Below, in pieces: positions 9,582 through 20,839 of a stretch of DNA of 42,774 nt. The notes under the pieces are model-generated. The model made no database searches, was not told the origin of the DNA, and saw only the letters and a list, made by a program, of their open reading frames with translations. The stretch is from the NCBI GenBank assembly GCA_003024175.1, contig MDYQ01000228.1, forward strand, positions 1 to 42,774, written 5' to 3'. Position 1 is the first letter of the stretch. Each line of letters starts with the position of its first letter. The stretch is from Planoprotostelium fungivorum (taxonomy: Eukaryota > Evosea > Variosea > Cavosteliida > Cavosteliaceae). The position numbers were made by a program, and so were the translations under genes.

Positions 9582-11587
9582 ATGCGGCCGGGATCAACGG
9601 TGGTCTCTTCTGATCATCCACAGCGAGGTGATTTATAGACTTGAGCTGTATCGACTTACATATCACCTCAACAGACAAAGAGAATCGACTATCTGTAGTG
9701 ACTTACAATACTCTGGCACAGAAATACATTCGAAACACATTCTGGTATTGTGATAAGAGGTATCTCGATCCTAAATACAGGTGGAAAAAACTATATAATG
9801 AGATCAAGCGGATGGATGCCGACATCCTGTGCTTCCAGGTGATTCGAATGGTTCAAACCTCGTTCAGTACTCAAATTTGATAGGAGTTTGATGAATGGCA
9901 AGAGAAACGACGGGCTCTCAAAGACCTTGGATATCATGGTGATTCGAATCATCCATCCCGACCGATGTTGAAGACAAAGTGAAATTAACTATCTGATCAG
10001 GAGAATATAACCCAAGAGACGAAAAAGTAGAAGGCTGTGCCATCTTCTGGAAGATGAGCAGGTGACCATTCGTCCCCGCTCTCATCTGATCGCATCTAGA
10101 TTCCAATCGACTTCGGTTCACACGATCGACCTCAATGACATCAGCAAGATCGTCACCGGATTAGACTATGTCAGAGATAACGTTGCGCTCATCGTACAAC
10201 TGACCGATGTCTCTGGTAGATTGCCACCCTTTCTCGTGGTGAATACTCATTTGTTTTGGAATCCTCTGTGGCCAGGTGAAAACCGATATCACGAGACTCA
10301 TCGACTCAATCATGACAGAGATCAAATTCCAACAGACGAAATTCTTGCTGCAGAACATCGAAAAGGTGTTCAAGATGCATCTCATCGACTTTGTGATTGA
10401 TCGTTGTAGATCGGACAAGGACAATGTCCGGTCATACTGTGTGGAGATTTCAACTCGACACCCATCGGCGCCGTCTACAAATTCATTGTAGATGGAGCCG
10501 TCGACGGCAGGTGATTTTATTTCCTTTTATTCTCACTGACTCAGCTCGCAGCCATCCGCACCTGCAGAAAGAAGCGTACAATTATAGAAAAGAAGACGTC
10601 CACGGAATAGACTTTCAGAATGTAAATAGAAAGAATCAAGAGGTGTGATGTCTGACATGTCTATGATGATGATGACATGTGAAGGTGGTTCACACTCATG
10701 ATTTCAAATTTCGTAGTGCTTATGAGGACTACGAAGGTGAGAGGGTAACCATACACAATAAAATAGAATAAAAGGACGAGTGAAATGACAAGGAGTCAGG
10801 TAAGGGTGAACCACCTTTCACGAATTTTACGGGAGATTTCAAGGGCACGTTAGACTACATCTTCTACACGGGTGAGAGGGAGAAACCATCTCATCATCTC
10901 ATCACTGACTGTCATCATAGAAGGAGGCTGGGGGTCGAATAAGAACTTGAAGTGTGTCTCTCAACTGGAGGTCCCACCGGAAGAATGGGTTCAAGGTTTT
11001 TCCGCCCTCCCTAACATGCACCAACCTTCCGATCACCTCGCCCTCATGGCGACCTTCATCATCGAAGAGGTGTCTCATCATCAATGATAACCTCTTACAC
11101 TCGACAGATACGAGACGAATCACGAGACGTCGTGTCTCAAGCGTTCTCCAAACTCGAATTGAATTCCGAGGGACAGAAGTTGAAGACTTTCACGGTAGAA
11201 GAGATGACCGTGAGACGGCAGACGCTGAGAGAGATGCTGGAAACTTGTCGAGATCACGTGGTCCGCAACAAGACATGGTCACCATCTGCGATGATCATCG
11301 ACGAGCTGCGAGACATGAATCGAAGTTATGGATACTATTTTCCCATCGAAGAGGTCCAGAGATACTCATCTGAGCATGTGATTAGTCATTGGATCCCATC
11401 CATCAACTCTGCCATCCGCGATCTCGGCAGCAAGATCAAAAATTTGAACCGAGGGGAGAGGAGGAAGGAAGAAGAGAGTGAGGCGATTCAGGAGGAGAAA
11501 CGAGAAGATGCAAGAGAAGAGATGTCGCCGGAGGTGGTCAGTCATCGGCTTCCCATGCATCTCTTGGCCCACGAAGGATTGGAATGA
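9582..11587 (+). CDS. CCR4/Angel/PDE12-type EEP nuclease with C-terminal extension
   Basis: Exons encode an endonuclease/exonuclease/phosphatase fold: SVVTYNTLAQKYIRNTFWYC, DILCFQEFDEW (catalytic Glu at an exon junction), VVNTHLFWNPLWP, CGDFNSTPIGAVY and PSDHLALMATF. These supply the Asn, Glu, His, Asp/Asn and terminal Asp-His set of the CCR4-Nocturnin-Angel group, which trims poly(A) or 2',5'-linked RNA. The best start is 9582 (MRPGSTVV..., a 46-nt first exon); a longer in-frame form is not supported. After the nuclease domain, a phase-0 intron (11070-11107) joins about 160 further residues, helical and charged, ending at 11587. That tail is not part of the usual family; I do not recognise it. 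It could be a separate gene, but the splice is clean and there is no gap. Confidence 0.85.
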
Positions 11588-11677
11588 ACTTTTTTGTCTA
11601 GCTCTTGATGTGATGAGATGATGGCATCTTCGAATGGTCTTGTATGAGATCATGATGTACTTACATATACTAATTTA

Positions 11678-12328
11678 TTACAATATCATGCAGTCCTTCC
11701 TCTTCGATTTCTTCTTGGGTTTGAGCTCGGCGGTCCCTTCCTCCTGCTTGATGCAGCGGATGATCGAGCAGAATGCATCGTCAATGTTCGCTCCCGTCAG
11801 AGCACTTGTCTCATAGTACGAGCAACCGAATTGCTTGGCCAGGTCTCTCCCTTGTTGAGAGGACACCTCCCTCTGTGATTCGAGATCGGCCTTGTTTCCA
11901 ATGAGGACCATGGGCACGTTGGTCTTCTCCTTGGCTCGCAGAACGGACTCGTAGAGGTTGGGTATCTCTCCAAATGAAGAAGACTCTATGATAGAGAACA
12001 CGAGCGCGAATCCTCTTCCCGTTCGAAGATAGCCATCGCGGAGGCAGCTGAGACGATATGAGAAGGCGGAATTTTGTCTTCAACTCACGTGAACTCCTCT
12101 TGTCCAGCTGTGTCAAGTACATCCACCAGACAAGCCTGACCATCGACAACGATCTGTTTTCGGTACGAGTCCTCGATCGTTGGGTCATACATCTCTACAA
12201 AGTGATCCAACACCCATCTTACAGTGATGGCGCTCTTGCCCTGCACATGTGTGAGTCCATAGACATGAATATTTCCTCAGCCCACTCACCACTGCGCCAC
12301 CACCGATAACAGCCAAGCGTACCTCCAT
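11678..12328 (-). CDS. Ras-subfamily small GTPase
   Basis: Three exons encode [20 protein letters not shown] (P-loop, intron inside it), an effector loop [41 protein letters not shown] and ETSAL. The polybasic tail [10 protein letters not shown] is followed by the CAAX box CMIL, predicting prenylation (Leu at the last position favours geranylgeranylation) and plasma-membrane attachment. The effector loop is the Ras/Rap type. The P-loop has GGGAVGKS where animal Ras has GAGGVGKS; Gly at position 12 equivalent becomes part of GGGA, which is common in protist Ras/Rap proteins. Length about 185 residues. The 3' end is 90 bp from the convergent nuclease gene. Confidence 0.9.
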
Positions 12329-12991
12329 CAGCGAAGAAGATGAAGACATCGCGTGTTGGATGCGTTGAGAGATGCAAACGAAATGATCCACTCCTCTCAG
12401 AACACCTCAACGTCTTCCGCGGCTAAACCGTTGTTTCCTTAGTCACGCGAATGTCAAATCGAGACATCCTCCTTACATATTTTATTCAAAAAAGGTGGCT
12501 CCATGCTCCACTAGAGTCATCCAAAACACGCCGACGCTCTTCATGGTGTCTCCACAGGTTATGTTTAGACCTCACACCGAAAAGTAGACGACGGATCAGA
12601 TCAACATGATCGTGGTGTGTCTGTGGGAAAATACGTTTGTCTTTTTCAACCGAAAGAACACGATGTGAATTTCCCGTGCAGATGATCACGGGTCACACCT
12701 GATCAGAACAGAAATACGGAAGGGTGTTCCGTCCTCCGACCGCAGTCTGAGCCTAAGTCTCCCTTGTCATAATGTCCTTGCGAATACATCTGTTGTAGGA
12801 GCATGCTTCTACCTCCTTGCTGAGTTGTGTACGCACATGTGTTTGTGAAATGCAGTGAAATGTGAAGAATCACATTTCCTCGTTGTAACGTGGCACTTGT
12901 GTTTTTTCGGGGCGAACATCACATCTTTCAGTTTTTCTGTAGAAGGAGTCGTCCGCCTTCTCTTTCTCTCGTACCGTAATCCACACACACC
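12329..12991. promoter_or_regulatory. Divergent intergenic region (Ras / GYPPQ EF-hand gene)
   Basis: This 663-bp spacer should contain both promoters. No gene is visible. An inverted repeat AAATGTGA-agaa-TCACATTT occupies 12858-12877, about 115 bp upstream of the plus-strand start. It could be a protein-binding site (inference only). Confidence 0.35.
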
Positions 12992-14499
12992 ATGCAACCA
13001 CCCGCAGGTGAAATGCATTTCATCCGTGGTCTATCATCTGATCCAAAAAGGACAACCAGGATACCCACCGCAACAAGGAGGTTATCCTCCACAAGGTCAG
13101 CCAGGTGGTTATCCACCACAACAGGGTGAGTCGTCATTTTCACCACCACCTCTTCGAATCGCGTGTCGTCCGACATCTCACGTCGAAAGGTGGTTATCCT
13201 CCACAAGGACAACCGGGCGGATATCCTCCCCAGCAAGGTTATCCTCCTCAGGGTCAACCGGGCTACCCACCCCAGCAGGGCTACCCTCCTCAAGGTCAGC
13301 CCGGTGGTTACCCTCCTCAAGGTCAGCCCGGCTATCCACCCCAGCAGGGTAAGCCCGGACAACCAGGTCAGCCCGGCTACCCTCCTCAGCAGGGTTACCC
13401 ACCACAAGGTCAGCCCGGTCAGGCCGGCGGTTACCCACCACAAGGACAGCCAGGTCAGCCCGGCGGTTATCCACCACAAGGACAGGCCGGTGGTTATCCA
13501 CCGCAAGGACAGCCGGGTCAGGCCGGTGGTTATCCACCACAAGGACAGCCAGGTCAGGCCGGCGGTTATCCACCACAAGGACAGCCAGGTCAGCCCGGTG
13601 CTTATCCACCACAAGGACAGGCCGTTGGTTACCCCCCGCAGGGTCAGCCCGGACAACCCGGTCAGCCCACCGCTCAGAAGGGTTACCCTCCCCAAGGACA
13701 ACCCGGCTACCCTCCACAAGGACAACCGGGCGGATATCCTCCCCAGCAAGGTTATCCCCCACAGGGTCAACCGGGCTACCCACCCCAGCAGGGCTACCCT
13801 CCTCAGGGTCAGCCCAGTGGTTACCCTCCCCAGCAGCCCGGTTACCCTCCCCAGGGTTACCCTCCTCAAGGTGAGAGAATTTTCCCGCCACATTTCGCTC
13901 ACCCACCTCAGCCGGCTACGCCACACAGACGACAAAGACGACGACCACCACGGGCTACCCACCCCAACCGGGCTACCCTCCTCAGGGTTACCCTCCACAA
14001 GCTTATGGAGCACCCTACGGGGCACCGGCTTACCCTGCCGCCGCCGCCGCCGTGACTTACGTCACTGTTCCACAGACATACGCCCGACAGTCTTACACTT
14101 ACGCGTCGCCCTACAGCGCTCGTGCTGCTTTCATCTGCCCCACCGGATTACCACCTCATCTGGCGGCGAAGATGGTGAGTGGCTCGTTGTAGAGCGACGG
14201 ATGACGCGTTGTAGATGCAAGCTTCCTCCATCTTCAGGATGTACGACACCAACCGCAGCGGATCGTTGTCTAAGAAGGAGTGGAAGAAGGCAATGTCCCA
14301 CATGGGGTGGGCCACATCATCACATCTCTGTTTCACTCATCGTCCATCAGATACCACATGCACAAGCACGACCGCAAGAGACTCTTCCACATGATCGATA
14401 GGGACCACTCCGGTTATATCTCTGAGAGAGGTGAGAGATACAGACCTTTATCTCTGACACCTATCAGAGTTCTGTGAGTACTGGGTATCGACCCACTAG
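12992..14499 (+). CDS. Gly-Tyr-Pro-Pro-Gln repeat protein with C-terminal EF-hands
   Basis: After a short first exon (MQPPA), about 300 residues are a low-complexity array of GYPPQ, GQPG and QAGG units (nt 13032-14000). A linker follows ([21 protein letters not shown]). The C-terminus then has two EF-hand loops: [12 protein letters not shown] (near 14245) and [12 protein letters not shown] (near 14400), both with acidic ligands at positions 1 and 12. The last exon encodes FCEYWVSTH-stop. The layout resembles penta-EF-hand proteins such as ALG-2/peflin and grancalcin, where a Gly/Pro/Tyr-rich N-terminus precedes calcium-binding hands and mediates membrane or partner binding. Only two clear hands are visible here. 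The intron at about 14174-14212 holds two CGTTGTAG half-sites. Confidence 0.85.
13032..14000 (+). repeat. GYPPQGQPG-coding minisatellite
   Basis: Codon-level repeats of GGTTAYCCWCCWCARGGWCAGCC type, about 24-36 bp each, fill most of the exon. Because both strands lack stop codons over the array, long antisense open frames appear; these are artefacts of the repeat. Unit-length variation between strains is likely. Confidence 0.85.
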
Positions 14500-15048
14500 A
14501 CAGGAGCTCTCCGTGTGAAAATAAATCGTGTTGACGACATCGGTTTCTATGGTTGACTCAGGAGCATCTTTGTAAAGGAAATCCCACAGACGCGTGGTCA
14601 CTGGCCCCGGGTTCTTACTCTGACAGGAAGCGAGCCCAAGGGAGGTGAAAAATACCGTCAGAGAGGTCCCACCTTCCAGTGAAATGCGGAGATAATTCAT
14701 ATTGAACTCCGCCGCACATTCGTAAACGTAATCATCTGTCACAAGAGGGTTGCCATGGTTGCCTCATCGCACCAAGAGCGGCAGGCGGCAAACTCTATAG
14801 GGAGCGGGGACGTGGGTGGAGCTCAGAGAAAGGGCCATCTAACTGACTCCTTCAGGTGCGGGATGAAGCCACCGAGCGTAGTTGCGGTAGAGAGTCCATC
14901 GAAGAGGGAGAATGAAAGGGAAAATCGTGTGTGGTTGTCTAGGATGGAGAATGGTTGGTCGCTGAGGTGGTGCAGAAGTCTCCGGGGGCCTTGTTCTGAA
15001 AGCGTCAGAGAGAGAGCTGTCAATCAAAGGAGAACAGAAAGCGTCCAT
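14464..15048 (-). CDS. Orphan protein, three exons
   Basis: Minus-strand splicing in frame joins MDAFCSPLIDSS...RWLHPAPEG to SLPPAAL and then to DDYVYECAAEFNMNYLRISL...GRYPVLTEL-stop, about 155 residues. Donor and acceptor sites (GTCAG...TATAG and GTGCG...GACAG) keep one frame open throughout, which is the main evidence. I do not recognise the family; no signal peptide or membrane segment is obvious. Its last 36 nt overlap the 3' end of the convergent EF-hand gene. It starts 165 bp from the divergent PP2A subunit gene, which would share its promoter. It could alternatively be untranslated sequence. Confidence 0.45.
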
Positions 15049-15212
15049 AGCTTGGGTACAAGCTTACACGCGGGGCAACTCAATATAACGCAACTTCGAC
15101 TCATCCTCCATCGACTCTCAGTAGAACGTATATTATCTTTCTCTTGTAGAATATCACGAACGCACGACTCACATCGCAACTTGCATTTCGAATCGTTCGT
15201 TAGACGTTCTCG

Positions 15213-16783
15213 ATGGCGACGATACCTAGGATATTGGGTGAATGGTCGCTGATAATCTCATCTATCCTCTTCATTTCGATTGGATTCTATCTGATTGAGA
15301 TTATACAGAAGTAGATCCATCATCGCGGCTCGAGTTATTTCAGAGGAAACTCCAGCTGACCACTTTCGTACTCAACTTCAACGATCCTACCTCTCAATGG
15401 AGAGAAAAGGAGATCAAGAGGCAGGAGCTCAATGACATCATCAACTTCGTCGCAACCCAACCGGACATCCTCTCTCATCCAGACCTCTACCCACAGATAT
15501 TTCGCATGGTAAGGGCCATCGCACCCATCCTCCATCTTAATCTGACACCTGGTAGGTCTCCAGTAACCTCATACGTTGTCTACCGGCCCATTCGAAGCCA
15601 TCAAACGAGGACGAAGAGGGGAAGAAGGTCGAAGCCGCGTGGAGCCACATCGAACTCGTCTATGTCTTTCTCCTCACATGCTTTCGCTCTTCAGCGTGGA
15701 ATCCCACTCTGGCCATCCCATACGTATCGGCTTCTTTCATCAGAGAGGTGAGATCCAACCATCCATCCAACCCCATTTGATATGATATTCCAGTTGATGA
15801 AACTGTTCGAATCGGAGGACACCCGAGAGAGGCAGAATCTAAAGAACGTCGTCCACCGTCTTTACTACGACATCGTCCCCCTCCGTGGTTACATTCGCCA
15901 GCAGATCGGCAACTCCCTCTTAGAGTACGTCCACGAGAAGAAGCCTCACTGTGGAATCGTCGAGCTCCTCACTGTCCTCGAGTCCATCATCGATGGGTTT
16001 ATGAGCCCACTGAGAGAGGAACACAAGAATTTTTTCAATCGAGTGCTGGTGTTGCTATACAAGACACCACACTACAAGCAATTCCACCAGCAACTCACAC
16101 AGTGCGTCGTTCGTTTCGTCAGGAAGGACATCGAACTGGTACCGATGGTGAGATGCAACACACGTGATGATGATGCTCAACGTCCCAGTTGTTCGCTAGC
16201 ATTCTGAAATACTGGCCGAAGGCAGAGAGTGAGAAGCAGGTTTTACTTCTCAGAGACATCGGTGTCTTGCTGCCTCGCATGCCTCAATCGCAGATCCAAT
16301 ACATCATCCTTCCTTTATTCCGCCGCATCGGACTCTGCGTAGCCAGCGAGCACTTCATGGTGAACACTCGTTTCCATTCACTTTCGTTTACTCTCTCGCC
16401 GACACATTTTATTCTATTTTATTTCATCTCTGACTCGAACGCAGACGGCCGAAGTGGCCCTCACTCTCTTCAGCTCAGAGAACATCATCGTGGTCGTCGC
16501 AGACAACACGCACGTCATCATTCCCCTCTTATTCGGACCCCTCTGCTACTCCATGTGCGGTCACTGGCACTAGTGAGTCACCTCTTTAGAATTTATTTCT
16601 CATCCTCTATACAGCCGAACGAGGGCCATGTGCGACAGCATCCTCCAACTGTTTGCAGAGATCGATCCAGACAGGTTCGCGTGGTGCACGAGAAAGTACC
16701 AATGCACAGAAGGAACAGAGAAGGAAAAGTGGGCCATCTTAGATAGACAAGCCGAGTTTTGGTTCAGAGAGGCATCGACATGA
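15213..16783 (+). CDS. PPP2R5: PP2A regulatory subunit B56 (B')
   Basis: Spliced exons encode the B56 HEAT-like repeat core. Diagnostic stretches include LYYDIVPLRGYIRQQIGNSL, FNRVLVLLYKTPHYKQFHQQ, then LFASILKYWPKAESEKQVLL, HFMTAEVALTLFSSENIIVV and ADNTHVIIPLLFGPLCYSMC. B56 subunits direct the PP2A core enzyme to substrates carrying LxxIxE motifs. The start at 15213 (MATIPRILE) leaves only a very short N-terminal arm, and the frame ends at REAST-stop, so this is nearly the bare conserved core (about 420 residues) without the long tails of animal isoforms. Several introns of 40-70 nt interrupt it. Confidence 0.92.
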
Positions 16784-17135
16784 GGCCATCATAAGAGCTC
16801 ACCTTTTGAAAAGAGTACATAAGATGTTCATACGGCAGTTTCAGACGAGATATAAATGCATCGAAACTTCGATTATATGGCTGTCACCTCCATGATGTTG
16901 TGCGGGCGGCGATGATGTGATGATGGTGAAGTGTCTTTTTTTTGAAACTCCCTCTCCAGAAATTCCAATCTCCAAGCGAAGCAGAGTGTTGGATTGGACC
17001 ATAGAGAAAGCTTGAACGAAAATGAGCTGATGAAGATGTTGCCAATAAAGTTCAAGTTGCTCTTTTTATGATATTTATCTTGTGAATACGTAAAACCTCG
17101 CGGAAGAGAACATCAGAGCACATCTCGGTTCATCA
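16784..17135. other. Intergenic spacer
   Basis: It holds the 3' flank of the PP2A subunit and the promoter of the F-box gene. No coding content or RNA gene is seen. Confidence 0.4.
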
Positions 17136-18806
17136 ATGAGCTGGATCGAATTTGAAGATGGAGACACGTCTTCTAATACCATTGCAGACTTTGGAGAGAC
17201 AATGGGTGCTGCCATAGATGTTGATCTTCGGAGAATCGACAATGGATCTGCAGGGAGGATACCCAATCACAGCATCACACAGGTTTATTCTTTTGACGAA
17301 CCTCTGGACCGCAATGAACTAAAGAAACTGACCGAAAATGGTACGTGTTTGATTGCACAATCTCTCGACCCCTCCCTTGAAGATGTGAGACACGGATGCA
17401 GAGGTTTGTAATGACAATCAGCAGCCATTCAGCCATCTCAACATTGATGTCGTCATGGAGATCTTCTCTTTGTTATCCTACACGGATCTAGCTGCAGCTG
17501 CCAGTGTATCTAGGACATTTTACAGTTACGCCAATCATCCAGTTCTTCCACAATGGAGACACCTGCGTCTCTTTCCACATCGCCGAACCATCACCGATCA
17601 GATCTTATTACAGATCGTCCGAAAGTACGTTCACCATCTTTCTCATTCACCATCCAGCTCAACATCCACCCAGGTGCACTCTCATCAAGAGTCTCAGCCT
17701 TAAATATTGCAAACGCATCAACACCGCAGCGGTGATTTCCTTCATCGATATACATCCATCTCACCATTTCCAGATCGTCGGCCGCCTCATCGATGACGAT
17801 GACTTTCGACTCAACTTGCAGCACTTGGATCTGAGTGGTAACTCTATGGAAGAAGACAAACTGGTCGAATTTACGAAGAAACTCTTGACGCAGTGTCCGA
17901 ACATGAACCTCATCGACTTCAGTTGGACGGAGTTAAAGAAGGCGGAGAACATCCAGAACTTGTTGCTACACGAGAGCAAGAGACAGAAGGCAGCGAGGGC
18001 CGTCGACTCGAATTACAGTGAGGGGACGTGGCCCGTTGTAGATTGACCTGCGTACAGAGGGGAGGGAAACACCCCTGGCTTTAAGGTTTACCTCGAATTT
18101 ACACGTGAAGTCTGGGCAGAGGATGTTATCAGAGATGAACGTCAGAATAGAGTTCATGGAGAGGCGAGATAACTCCCTCAAGGTACTTTTCCCGGAAATT
18201 TCTCCGTCGACTGATCACGTGATCACCAGGTCAAATTCAATCTGTCACCATACAGAGAAGACAACGCGGCAGACATGCTACCCCGGCTAAATTTGCATTC
18301 GGGACTGAAAGCGAAGACGGCCCTACCTCTATGGAAGGTCTCCATGTTCGTCTGCACCCGCCTCGAGCTCGGAGAATCCGTGGAGAAGGTGTGGGAACGA
18401 TGACGTCATCACGGATGACGGAGACAGACTTTCCCTGAGGACTGCATCGAGCTGTACTACAACAACACACCTCTGCCGAACATCTATCACATGTCGCTGT
18501 CTTCCATCGTTGAATCTGCAGTTCACCACGCGGGGGAGGACATCTACCTTAGCTACCGATCGATCGATCTACAACGAAGGAAGACGTACCCGCGATATTT
18601 TTGCGACATGTGTCTGACACCGGTGGAAGGTGAAATTTCAGCGAGATTTCACAACTGACATGACAGGTGATGACGTGGAGCATAGAAGGGGGTGTCTCGC
18701 TGTCTTTCATCACAGAGCACTCAGGATGAAGGGAGGTGTCATAGATTTTGCTCAAGAGATAGAGGTGTTGCCAAAGGTGAGGAGGGTGGAGGTGTGGGAG
18801 ATCTGA
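17136..18806 (+). CDS. F-box / leucine-rich-repeat protein with C-terminal ubiquitin-like and Cys/His segment
   Basis: The N-terminus is acidic. An F-box-like segment follows (HLNIDVVMEIFSLLSYTDLA, then AAASVSRTFYSYANHP), and then LRRs of the AMN1/Skp2 type (CTLIKSLSLKYCKRINTAAV; LNLQHLDLSGNS). This points to a substrate receptor of an SCF ubiquitin ligase. An apparent stop at about 18045 lies in an intron that contains CGTTGTAGATTGAC; removing it extends the frame through LKAKTALPLWKVSMFVCTRL and DCIELYYNNTPLPNIYHMSL, a pattern like the RAWUL ubiquitin-like domain, then YFCDMCLTPVE...H..GC....HH, a possible zinc site. The stop used (18804-18806) is the read-through of a donor-like GTGAGG, so the C-terminal limit is uncertain; the gene could even continue into the WD40 gene. 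Confidence 0.65.
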
Positions 18807-18913
18807 TGATGGATAGTCGGGGGAGCCCAGTATGAGTTGTGGATTGTATTGTGTCCGCAGAAAGGTGATCGTCTTTCTCATCACGATCGAGCTCGGATCA
18901 TCATCATCTCTCA

Positions 18914-20751
18914 TGCCCGATGTCACCATCAATCCATGTCATCGTGATCATCATCACCGTTGTGATCATCATCATCATGACTCTGAACAGGACGCACAAG
19001 GAACAGAGACAGAATACCTCTATGCCTCACACAACAGTGCCCTCAACTACCAGACCCTCGGAGTTCCCGAGGAAGATCGGAATTGGATCCCCTGTCATTC
19101 TACCATCCTCTCTATTTCTTTTCATCCCAGTGGTGAACGCTGCGTCATCGTATCGAGAGAGGCTGACGTCATCGTCTGCCACTTGAACGCGTCACACCAG
19201 ACGATTCATTACGTGAGGTCCATCTACAACGCTGTAGATTGACGCGTCGCAGAATTCAGGCCCACACGCTTACCTGGAGACACCCTTCTACGTCGCCTGG
19301 CTGCCGGAATCTTCCTCGAAATTTCTCGTCGTATTTGCGAACGGTACCATGTGAGTGTCCGTCTACAACGTTGTAGACTGACCCTCCCAGGTTGATTTAC
19401 GACATCCGCCTGAACACGTCCCCGGCACGATCGAAATCAAGCGACACGAAGAAGCCTGCACCCTGCGTCTCTTCTGCAAGGAGAGATAACAACCCCACAT
19501 CACTCTGGCGTCTCAGCTCGAAGAAGTTATTTGCATGCAGTCTGTCCAGACAAGGAATTCTCGCCGTGGTGTCTGAAGAGCTATTGTCGGTGTTCGATGT
19601 TGGGAGGGAATTGTGAGGTGACGATGATGATGATGATGGTGATGAATGAACAGGTTGATTCATCAGGAACCTCTTAAGAAGGTGGTGTTGTGTGTCCAGT
19701 GGTCTCACGACGGAAGATATCTCCTGGTGATGATGTGATGTCGAAGGGGAAACTCACCGGAGGCAGATGGGAGGACACGGACTCCTCATGCTGTGGTGTA
19801 AGATGTCCAAAACGGTCGTGGACAGTAGAAAGATATGTAGAGAGACATCTAACGTGAGTCGTCTCATCATCATCGCACGATGATGATGGAGGTGGAAAGT
19901 CACACCCTGCAGGTCACGTGTATCCAACAAGATCTGTATACATCGAACGACGATGAATTATCTTTCGCATGCACGTTGACAGATGGTTTCCTCTACTTCT
20001 TCACCGTCTCGAATCACAAGGTCAACCATCATCACGACACACGTCTTCACGCTCACATCATCACACGATCTTCCATCATCATCACTCCTCTTCCATCAGA
20101 CACCTTACATGATCGAATGAGGCTCATCGATCTCAGATCCATCTGGGACATCTATCAGACAAGAGTCGAACTGGTCGCGGTCCACCCTGCTCTATTGCTT
20201 TCGGTAAGACGATGGTTGCTCTCGGCTTCTACGGGGGAGAAGTCACACTGTGGTCCAGGGAGGTAAACTTTTTATTTCGTTTTGTTCTTCGTTTCACACG
20301 CGGCAGTGCGATCACATCGCATCACAAGTCCAACCATTGAGGAACTTGGCCCTGCGTGCCGTCACACAGAAGTTTGACGTCTTAGACTTTGAAAAAGTGA
20401 AAGATGGTCGGTTGGCCAACGAGATCATCCGAGAGCAAGCACCGCACCTCTTGGCACAAACGGACAGCGGGCTGTTGAGATCGAAACACAAAGAGAACAA
20501 GTGTTTTCGATGCGGCTGTTCTCTCACGAGGTTTTTACGTTCGAAGGTGATCCATTATCTGATGTGTCCATTCGACTCTCGTGTGTGTCTATATCCTCAC
20601 GTCTCCCCAGTTTCTCTGTTCTCTGTGTGACAATCTCATCTGCGGAAGCTGCACCCGAGCCACCTCTTTCGGTCACGTCTGCAATCGCTGCTCCCCTCTC
20701 ATCAACCGAGCTATTCCATTCTCCACCCCCAACTATCAGAACTACGACTGA
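18914..20751 (+). CDS. WD40-repeat protein with C-terminal FYVE-like zinc finger
   Basis: Exons encode beta-propeller blades: STILSISFHPSGERCVIVSR, FYVAWLPESSSKFLVVFANG..LIYDI, VVLCVQWSHDGRYLLMGGHG, SIAFGKTMVALGFYGGEVTL-W. The C-terminus has eight metal-ligand cysteines/histidines arranged CFRCG...FLCSLCDNLICGSC...GHVCNRC, ending NYQNYD-stop at 20751. The spacing is that of a treble-clef finger, FYVE-like but without an obvious RRHHCR basic patch, so lipid binding is not certain. Neighbouring introns at 19215-19253 and 19351-19390 each contain the TCTACAAC..TTGTAGA palindrome. The start is uncertain: 18914 is the nearest in-frame ATG before the first blade, preceded by a His-rich ATC-repeat stretch that may be an intron. 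I cannot name an orthologue. Confidence 0.65.
19222..19239. repeat. Intronic palindrome, copy A
   Basis: ATCTACAACGCTGTAGAT inside a 39-nt intron of the WD40 gene, nine bases after GTGAGGTCC; one mismatch from a perfect palindrome. Confidence 0.8.
19361..19378. repeat. Intronic palindrome, copy B
   Basis: GTCTACAACGTTGTAGAC is a perfect 18-bp palindrome inside the next intron of the WD40 gene, directly after GTGAGTGTCC. It makes up nearly half of the 40-nt intron. Confidence 0.85.
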
Positions 20752-20839
20752 CCCTCCTTTCACACACAGAATACGCATTCTGCATCCTCCATACGGTGTC
20801 CGTCCCAATTTCTGGCGGGAAAACTGCGGCCGTTTGTAA

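Noticed and set aside
12928-14025. 365-residue open frame on the minus strand across the GYPPQ region, and similar long frames in other registers
   Set aside because: The GC-rich short repeat lacks stops in several frames. The plus-strand frame has proper introns and EF-hands; the others are repetitive nonsense.
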